DNA of 64,000 nt, from positions 1 through 64,000 of the forward strand of contig NZ_JABXFD010000264.1 in assembly GCF_013372625.1 (NCBI RefSeq), given 5' to 3'. Below are positions 58,082 to 64,000 of this stretch, piece by piece. The notes under the pieces were generated by a model that saw nothing but the letters and a program-made list of their open reading frames with translations, was not told the origin of the DNA and made no database searches. The position numbers and the translations under genes are program-made. Position 1 is the first letter of the stretch. Every line of letters begins with the position of its first letter. Origin of the DNA: Actinomadura sp. BRA 177 (GTDB taxonomy: Bacteria > Actinomycetota > Actinomycetes > Streptosporangiales > Streptosporangiaceae).

Positions 58082-59260
58082 ATGGAGATACCGCGGACTC
58101 TGGTGCTGACTGGGCATTTCCCCCCGGAGCCCGGTGGGGTGCAGACGTTCACGTGGGAGCTGGTGCGGCGGTTGCCGGCGGATCGGGTGGTCGTGGTGGC
58201 GCCGGCGCGGGACGGGGCCGCGGAGTTCGACGCCGGGCTGGGGTTTCCGGTGGTGCGGCGGCGCGGGTACCTGCTGTTCCGGGGGTTGCGGGGGCTGGTG
58301 GCGCGGTACCGGATCGAGGCGGGGTGGATCACGGCGGCGGCGCCGTTCGGGCTGTACGCGCCGCTGGTGCGGGCGGCGGGGGTGCGGCGGCTGGTCGGCT
58401 CGGCGCACGGGCAGGAGCTGGGGTGGTTCCGTGCGCCGCCGACGCGGGCGGCGCTGCGGGCGGCGGCCCGGTCGTTCGACGTGCTGACCCATCTGTGCGA
58501 CACGACGCTGCCGGAGGTGGCGGGCGCCGTCGGGGACCGGACGCGGCTGGTGCGGCTCGCGGGCGCGGTCGACACGGTGCGGTTCCGGCCGGGGCTGGAC
58601 GGGTCGGCGGTCCGGCGGCGGCATGGGCTCGGCAAAGGTCCCGTGGTGCTGAGTGTGGCGCGGCTCGTCCGGCGTAAAGGGCACGACATGCTGGTGCGCG
58701 CGTGGGGCGACGTGGTGCGGAGGCGGCCGGACGCGCGGCTGGTCATCGTGGGGGACGGTCCGATGCGGCACCGGCTGCAGGAGATGGCGGACGGGTTGGC
58801 GCCCGGCACGGTCACGCTGACCGGGCACGTGTCGGCGGCCGATCTGCCGCGCTACTACGCCGCCGCCGACGTGTTCACGCTGCCGTGCCGCGACGACCGG
58901 CACGGGCTGCAGACGGAGGGGCTGGGCCTGTCGGTGCTGGAGGCGTCCGCGGCGGGGCTGCCGGTGGTGGTCGGACGGTCGGGCGGGAGCCCGGCGTCCC
59001 TGGTCGACGGGCGGACGGGCGTGCTGGTCGACGCGACCCGCCCGGACGAGCTGGCCCTGACCCTGCACCGGCTGCTGTCCTCTCCGGAGCGGGCCGCCGC
59101 GATGGGGGCCGCGGGACGCGAGTGGACGTGCGAGAACTGGAGCTGGGACGCGGCCGCCGTCAGGCTCGGAGCCCTGCTGGCCGACTCTCCGTACCTCGAT
59201 TCGCCGTCGCAGTACGCCAGACCGGGGATGGAGCCCGTATGGGACTCAAGGAGCAGCTGA
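58082..59260 (+). CDS. GT4 glycosyltransferase (PimB-like)
   Basis: A 392-aa GT-B glycosyltransferase. N-terminal TGHFPPEPGGVQTF binds acceptor, VLSVARLVRRKGHD marks the linker to the nucleotide-sugar domain, and GLGLSVLEASAAGLPVVVGRSGG is the GT4 E-x7-E-like donor site. Similar to mannosyltransferases acting on phosphatidylinositol mannosides; the true acceptor is unknown. ATG at 58082 gives the expected N-terminus. The 199 nt before it contain nothing recognised. Confidence 0.88.
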   Translation: MEIPRTLVLTGHFPPEPGGVQTFTWELVRRLPADRVVVVAPARDGAAEFDAGLGFPVVRRRGYLLFRGLRGLVARYRIEAGWITAAAPFGLYAPLVRAAGVRRLVGSAHGQELGWFRAPPTRAALRAAARSFDVLTHLCDTTLPEVAGAVGDRTRLVRLAGAVDTVRFRPGLDGSAVRRRHGLGKGPVVLSVARLVRRKGHDMLVRAWGDVVRRRPDARLVIVGDGPMRHRLQEMADGLAPGTVTLTGHVSAADLPRYYAAADVFTLPCRDDRHGLQTEGLGLSVLEASAAGLPVVVGRSGGSPASLVDGRTGVLVDATRPDELALTLHRLLSSPERAAAMGAAGREWTCENWSWDAAAVRLGALLADSPYLDSPSQYARPGMEPVWDSRSS

Positions 59261-60510
59261 GCCGCCAGGATTTCCGGCGGCTCATCGTCGGTCAGACGGT
59301 CTCCTCCTTCGGCGACTGGGTGGGCACGCTCGCGCTGATGTACTTCGTCCTGGAGCTGAGCGGCTCCACGACGGCGGTCGGTGGGGTGCTGGTGCTGCGG
59401 CTGCTGCCGTCCGCGGTGGGCGCGCCGGTGGCGGCGCGGGTGGTGACGCGGTGGCGGCGGCGCAGCGTGATGCTGTGGTCGGACATGATCCGGACGGGCA
59501 TGGCGTTCGCGCTGCCGCTCGTCCCGTGGCTGTGGTGGGTGTACTTCTGGGCGTTCCTGATCGAGGTCGTCGGGCTGATGTTCCTGCCGGCGCGGGACGC
59601 GGCGATCCCGTTCCTCATCGAGGACGAGGAGGACCAGCACGACACCGGCACGCTGGAGATGGCCAACGGCATCACGATGGCGACGTCCTACGGGATGATC
59701 CCGCTGGGCGCGGGGGCGTTCGGGCTGCTGCTGTGGCTGTCGAACCAGGCCGGCTGGGAGGGCCACTGGCGGTACGTCGTCGTCTTCTGGCTGAACGCGG
59801 TGACGTACCTGGTGTCGTACTTCATGATCCGCTCGATTCCCGACCTCGGGCCCGGCCCGGTCGAGAAGGCGGACATGGAGCACAGCGAGCGGGAGTCGCA
59901 GGGCGGCTTCTTCCGGGCACTGCGCCTTCCGGTCCTGCGCGGCGTCCTGCCGGGCGTCGCGGTGGTGGCGCTCGGGCTGGGCGCGCTGTTCTCGCTGGGC
60001 GTGGTGTTCGTGAAGAACACGCTGGACGCGGGCGCGGTCGGGTTCGGCGCGCTGGTGGTGCTGTTCGGCGTGGGCGCCATCGCGGGCCTGCTGCTGATCC
60101 ACCGCAAGGCGGGCAGCCTGATGACGCAGGTCCGGCTGGGGACGGCCGCGCAGGGCATCGTGATCGCCCTGATGGGCGCGCTGGGGTCGATCACCTGGTC
60201 GTTCATCGGGGCCGTCGTGTTCGGCGCCGCCGCCACGAGCGCCCTGGTGGGCGGCATCACCTACCTCCAGGAGGAGCTGAGCGGGGTCGAGCGAAACCTG
60301 GCGCTGACCGCGTTTCACGCGGTGCTGCGGTTCGGGCTGGCGCTCGCGGCGCTGCTGTCGGGCGGCGCGGCCGACCTCCTGAAGGAGGCCGGCGCGTCCC
60401 CGCTCGGCCTGGCACCGGGCCAGTTCGTGCTGGCGGCGTCCGGCCTGGTGGTCCTCCTCGGCACGTTCCTGATCCGCGCCCCCGACGCGCGCGAGATGTC
60501 GCCTACCTGA
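59239..60510 (+). CDS. MFS transporter
   Basis: A 423-aa membrane protein with about 12 helices. The N-terminus SRQDFRRLIVGQTVSSFGDWVGTLAL and FLPARDAAIPFLI are typical of MFS_3-type exporters. It overlaps the glycosyltransferase gene by 22 nt, so it is co-translated and may export a glycosylated lipid or drug; inference only. It converges with the DHA2 transporter, overlapping by 8 nt. Confidence 0.88.
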   Translation: MGLKEQLSRQDFRRLIVGQTVSSFGDWVGTLALMYFVLELSGSTTAVGGVLVLRLLPSAVGAPVAARVVTRWRRRSVMLWSDMIRTGMAFALPLVPWLWWVYFWAFLIEVVGLMFLPARDAAIPFLIEDEEDQHDTGTLEMANGITMATSYGMIPLGAGAFGLLLWLSNQAGWEGHWRYVVVFWLNAVTYLVSYFMIRSIPDLGPGPVEKADMEHSERESQGGFFRALRLPVLRGVLPGVAVVALGLGALFSLGVVFVKNTLDAGAVGFGALVVLFGVGAIAGLLLIHRKAGSLMTQVRLGTAAQGIVIALMGALGSITWSFIGAVVFGAAATSALVGGITYLQEELSGVERNLALTAFHAVLRFGLALAALLSGGAADLLKEAGASPLGLAPGQFVLAASGLVVLLGTFLIRAPDAREMSPT

Positions 60511-61960
60511 CGGGTGCGGGCTCGGGGTCCCGCTCGGTCTCCACGGCGGACGCCTCACCGTGGCTGTTGGCGGCGCGGAGCGCGACGACGGCCGCGGCGG
60601 CCAGGAAGACGCTGCACGCGAGCAGCGCGCGGGAGAACCCGGCGGTGAGCGCCTCCGGCATCGGCGTCCGGCCGGCGATCAGCCCGTTGGTGCGGGACGT
60701 GGCGACCGCGGTGAAGATCGCCAGGCCGAGCGCGCCGCCGAGCTGCTGGGAGGCGTTGAGCAGGGCGGCGGCGAGCCCGGCCTGGTCCGGCGGGACGTTG
60801 GCGTTGGCGGCGGTGGTGACGGACACGAACGCGGCGCCGAGCCCCAGCGAGCTGATCAGCAGCCCCGGCAGCAGGTCGGTCGGGTAGGAGCCGTCCACCG
60901 GGATGCGCGACAGCCAGTAGACGCCCCCGGCGGCGAGCAGCAGCCCGGCGACCAGCACCGGACGCGTGCCGATCCGGGTGAGCAGCTGGGACGAGACGCC
61001 CGCGGCGACGGCGACGCCGAAGCACAGCGGCAGGTAGGCCGAGCCCGTCTCCAGCGGCGAGTAGCCGAGGACGTTCTCCATGTACAGGCTGAGGAAGAAG
61101 AACATCGAGCCGATGCCCGCGACGGCGACGAGCTGGGTGACGTCCGCCGCCGCGAGCCCCCGGATCCGGAAGATCGACAGCGGCAGCAGCGGGTTGCGGC
61201 CGCGCTGCTCGTTCACCAGGAACGCCAGGAGCAGGACGAGGGAGCCGGCCAGCCCGCCGGTCGTCCGGCCCGCGTCCCAGCCGGCCTCCGGCGCCTTGAC
61301 CAGGGTGAACACGAGCAGCAGCATCCCGCTGGTGACCAGCACGGTGCCCAGGACGTCGAAGTTCGCGAGCCGGGCGCTGCGCCGGTCGCCGTCCACGAGC
61401 AGGAACAGCCCGGCGATCACCAGCACGCAGACCGGCACGTTCACCAGCATCACCCAGCGCCAGCCGGGACCGTCGGTCAGCAGCCCGCCGAGCAGCACCC
61501 CGGCGGCGGACGCGCCGCCCGCGACGCCGCCCCAGACGCCGAGCGCCCTGCCCCGGTCGCCGCCCTCCCGGAACATCGTCGTCAGGATCGACAGCGTGCC
61601 CGGCAACATCAGCGCGGCCCCCGCACCCTGGGCGAGCCGCGCGCCGATCAGCATGCCGGACGTCGTGGCGAACCCTCCGGCGATGGCCGACAGCGAGAAC
61701 AGCACGGTGCCGGCGACAACGACGCGGCGGCGTCCGAGCAGGTCGGCGAGTCGGCCGCCGAGCAGCATGAACCCGCCGTAGGTGAGCAGGTAGCCGGACG
61801 GCACCCACTGCAGGTCCTCGACCGAGAAGCCCAGGTCAGTGCGCATCGCGGGCAGCGCCACGTTGACGATCGAGGCGTCGATGAAGTCCAGGAACGCGAT
61901 CGTGCACAGCAGCGTCAGCGTGATCTTGCCGCGTCTCGTGGCGAGAAAGGAGCCGGTCAT
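60503..61960 (-). CDS. DHA2-family (14-helix) MFS drug exporter
   Basis: A 485-aa MFS protein. LDFIDASIVNVALPAMRTDLG, LQWVPSGYLLTYGGFMLLGGRLADLLGRRR and GVWGGVAGGASAAGVLLGGLL are the DHA2 motifs A to C. The ATG is chosen with GGAGGG 6 nt upstream. It is divergent from the ECF sigma gene and may be under its control. Substrate unknown. Confidence 0.9.
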   Translation of the reverse strand: MTGSFLATRRGKITLTLLCTIAFLDFIDASIVNVALPAMRTDLGFSVEDLQWVPSGYLLTYGGFMLLGGRLADLLGRRRVVVAGTVLFSLSAIAGGFATTSGMLIGARLAQGAGAALMLPGTLSILTTMFREGGDRGRALGVWGGVAGGASAAGVLLGGLLTDGPGWRWVMLVNVPVCVLVIAGLFLLVDGDRRSARLANFDVLGTVLVTSGMLLLVFTLVKAPEAGWDAGRTTGGLAGSLVLLLAFLVNEQRGRNPLLPLSIFRIRGLAAADVTQLVAVAGIGSMFFFLSLYMENVLGYSPLETGSAYLPLCFGVAVAAGVSSQLLTRIGTRPVLVAGLLLAAGGVYWLSRIPVDGSYPTDLLPGLLISSLGLGAAFVSVTTAANANVPPDQAGLAAALLNASQQLGGALGLAIFTAVATSRTNGLIAGRTPMPEALTAGFSRALLACSVFLAAAAVVALRAANSHGEASAVETERDPEPAPVR

Positions 61961-62108
61961 GAAGCCCTCCGAGTGGTTTCGTTTCGCGGCCTTGGAGAGG
62001 ACGGGCGTCCGGAAGTGTGACGCGATGAGGCCCACATCACATCTGCGCGGCGGATGTCACACTTCGGGCGGGCGGGCCCTCTAGGGGGTGAGCAGAGGAG
62101 GTCGAGCC

Positions 62109-62999
62109 ATGCCCGAGGACGGGGCCACACGGGTCTTCGCCGACCACCGGGAGCTGCTGTTCTCGGTCGTCTACAACATGCTGGGCAGCGTCGCCGACAC
62201 CGAGGACGTCCTGCAGGACACCTGGCTGGCGTGGGCGGCGCGGAACACCGCCGGCGGCGAGGAGATCGAGAATCCGCGCGCCTACCTGGTGCGGGTCGCG
62301 GTCAACACCGCACTGTCCCGGCAGGCCGCGATCAGCCGCCGCCGCGAGACGTACGTGGGGCCGTGGCTGCCCGAGCCGCTGGTGAGCGAGGCGGGCGCGG
62401 ACGAGTCCGCCGAGCGGACGGAGGCGGTGTCGATGGCGCTGCTCGTCGTCCTGGAGACGCTCACGCCCCTCGAACGCGCCGTGTTCGTCCTGCACGAGGT
62501 GTTCGGGTACGCGCACACGGAAATCGCGCCGATCCTGGACCGCAGCCCGTCGGCGGTCAGGCAGCTCGCGCACCGGGCGCGGGAACACGTCCACGCGCGC
62601 CGTCCCCGCTACCAGGCCGACCCGAAGGTGCAGCGCCAGGTGACGGAACGCTTCCTCCAGGCTGCCCTGGGCGGCGACCTGGAGTCACTGATGGGCATCC
62701 TGGCGCCGGACGTGACCCTCTGGACGGACGGCGGCGGCAAGGCCGGTCGTACGGCCGCCCTTCGCCCGATCCAAGGCGCCGACAAGGTGGCGCGCGTCAT
62801 CACGAGCACCGCCGGATGGGGACCGGCCGACCTGGACATCCGCTACCGGACGGTCAACGGCGACCCGTCAGCCGTGCTGTTCGACGCCCACGCGCCGTTC
62901 GCCGTCATGGTCCTCGACCTGGACCCGGACGGCGACCGCATCCGCGGCGTCTACGCCGTCACCAACCCCGACAAACTCACGCACATCGAGGACGACTGA
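62109..62999 (+). CDS. ECF41-type RNA polymerase sigma factor with SnoaL-like tail
   Basis: A 296-aa sigma factor. Region 2 is FADHRELLFSVVYNMLGSVADTEDVLQDTWLAWA; region 4 is LTPLERAVFVLHEVFGYAHTEIAPILDRSPSAVRQLAHRARE. The C-terminal about 110 residues form a SnoaL_2/NTF2-like domain that controls activity in ECF41 factors. GAGGAGG lies 7 nt before the ATG. ECF41 genes sit beside carboxymuconolactone decarboxylase or oxidoreductase genes; such a gene lies at the window end. Confidence 0.92.
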   Translation: MPEDGATRVFADHRELLFSVVYNMLGSVADTEDVLQDTWLAWAARNTAGGEEIENPRAYLVRVAVNTALSRQAAISRRRETYVGPWLPEPLVSEAGADESAERTEAVSMALLVVLETLTPLERAVFVLHEVFGYAHTEIAPILDRSPSAVRQLAHRAREHVHARRPRYQADPKVQRQVTERFLQAALGGDLESLMGILAPDVTLWTDGGGKAGRTAALRPIQGADKVARVITSTAGWGPADLDIRYRTVNGDPSAVLFDAHAPFAVMVLDLDPDGDRIRGVYAVTNPDKLTHIEDD

Positions 63000-63132
63000 G
63001 CGAGTCAGGTCGCGGCCTCGCCGCCGGGCGGCGCCCCTGGTCAGCTGCGCCCAGAAGACGTCCTCCCCGCCCAGTACTGGACGTCAAGCTGTACCGGTGC
63101 GCCAGCGGGTGAACCGGCGCTCCAGCAGGACG

Positions 63133-63264
63133 AGGCGGCACGGCGAGGGCCTCCACCGTCGCGACGTCGCCGGCGCCGAGGCCGTTGCGCCGCAGGTAGA
63201 GGTCTAGGACGGCCTGGGCGTGGCCGCCGAGCGTGTTCATGCCGATCTTCTTGCCGACGAGGTC
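63133..63264 (-). pseudogene. Substrate-binding protein fragment (SsuA/NMT1-like)
   Basis: About 44 codons ([40 protein letters not shown]) match the first lobe of ABC sulfonate/nitrate-type substrate-binding proteins. No start, signal peptide or second lobe is found. A remnant in the non-functional stretch 63000-63596. Confidence 0.6.
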
Positions 63265-63370
63265 CCGCGGCCGAGGCGCCGTTGAAGGCCCCGCCGAACG
63301 CGACCGGCCGGTGGCGGCGGTCTGGACGTTCTGCGGGCCGCTGGAGGTGTTGCCCACCCACTCCAGCCGG

Positions 63371-63553
63371 ACGTCGCCGGGAGACCTCATCGTGTTCGAC
63401 AACCGGATCACCCAGCACTACGCGTCCGACGACTACGGCGACCTGCCGCGGCTGCTGCACCGCGTCACCGTCGCCGGCGACGTCCCGGTCGGCGTGGACG
63501 GGCGGGAGAGCTACCGCGTCGAGGGCGACGACCCCTCGCACTACACCCGTCCG
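63371..63553 (+). pseudogene. TauD/TfdA dioxygenase C-terminal fragment
   Basis: About 61 codons ([44 protein letters not shown]) match the end of alpha-ketoglutarate-dependent sulfonate/aryloxyalkanoate dioxygenases, with the late metal-ligand His of LLHRVTV-type motifs. The rest of the gene is absent. With the nearby substrate-binding fragment it suggests a lost sulfonate-use locus. Confidence 0.65.
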
Positions 63554-63596
63554 CGGCCTGAACCGGCCATGAGCCCGGGTCCGGGCCCGGCCGCCG

Positions 63597-64000
63597 TCAC
63601 GGCTTCGGCAGCATGCACATGGTGTCGAGGCCGAGGACGTGGTTGAGGCGGCCGAACGCTAGCCAGGAACCGATGCACATGCTCAGTTCGACGATCTCGC
63701 GCTGGGAGTAGTGCGCGGTCATGCGCTCCCAGAAACTCGTCGTCCAGGCCGTGGTGATCGAGGGCGTAGCGTTCGGCGTATTCGGCGGCGAGGCGGGTGC
63801 GGTCGTCGAAGCGGTCGGTGGTGCGCCATTCGGTGACCGCGTCGGCGAACTCCTCTTCGACCTTCTGGCCGTCGCGGTCCGTCCGCCAGTCGAGGCAGAA
63901 CACGCATCCGTTGATCTGCGCGATGCGGAGGCGGGCGGCCTCGAACTCGCGGAGGCCCAGCGTGGTGTGCGCGTACACGGCGAGCGACAGGTTGGACGCG
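63597..64000 (-). pseudogene. Carboxymuconolactone decarboxylase family gene, frameshifted and 5' partial
   Basis: The N-terminal part (YAHTTLGLREFEAARLRIAQ, INGCVFCLDWR, with a CxxC site) reads in one frame to DDEF at about 63730. The next frame then gives [40 protein letters not shown], the proper C-terminus, ending at the TGA at 63597. One extra T in TTTCTGG explains the shift. The 5' end lies beyond the window. Such AhpD-like genes are usual ECF41 partners, so its loss would matter for that regulon. A sequencing error is also possible. Confidence 0.75.

Overview
The window is high-GC DNA with dense, often 4-nt-overlapping genes and frequent GTG starts. It carries typical actinobacterial families (DUF397/XRE pairs, DUF5947, ECF41-type sigma factor, succinylase-type dapD/dapE), so it comes from a filamentous actinomycete. 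A Streptosporangiales/Thermomonosporaceae-like organism is my guess; the sequence does not prove the genus.

Layout. 1-1.7 kb: end of a sulfite-oxidase-family molybdoenzyme and a fasciclin lipoprotein. 1.8-12.8 kb: a complete structural and near-complete maturation locus for a group 1h (high-affinity, actinobacterial type) [NiFe]-hydrogenase. One long minus-strand operon runs from an uncharacterised 436-aa protein through protease, HypA, small subunit, large subunit, NifU-like, DUF5947, two tiny proteins, HypC and HypD to HypE. It converges on a plus-strand set PadR-SIS-HypC-like-SIS. 13-19 kb: a permease, a YoaK protein, a large FAD/Fe-S oxidoreductase and an enolase-superfamily enzyme. 19.2-23.7 kb: small poorly known proteins around two divergent DNA-binding genes with palindromic operators.

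23.9-34 kb: a seven-gene plus-strand catabolic operon of aldehyde dehydrogenase, ureohydrolase, dimethylformamidase-beta-like protein, cupin, PucR-type regulator, APC permease and a CehA/McbA metallohydrolase. A shared 13-14-bp motif lies before the first gene and before the permease. Its substrate is unknown to me; a guanidino/amide/carbamate compound fits. 34-38.8 kb: LOG protein, DapE, a phosphopantetheinyl transferase whose 3' end is capped by an IS1341-type TnpB element, and DapD.

39.8-57.9 kb is an accessory island: a type I restriction system whose methylase gene is fused to a truncated AbiEi-like gene, an XRE-DUF397-DUF397 module, a class II ribonucleotide-reductase-like protein with an altered active site beside a Nudix gene, a regulator interrupted by an in-frame TGA, decayed MFS/TPR genes, a secreted NucA/NucB-like nuclease coupled to an I36-like protein, RadC and a DUF262 (GmrS/GmrD-like) protein. 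58-64 kb: a GT4 glycosyltransferase, two MFS transporters, an ECF41-type sigma factor, remnants of a sulfonate-use locus and a frameshifted carboxymuconolactone decarboxylase gene running off the window.

No tRNA, rRNA, CRISPR array or integrase was recognised. Functional calls are by eye from motifs; no searches were run.
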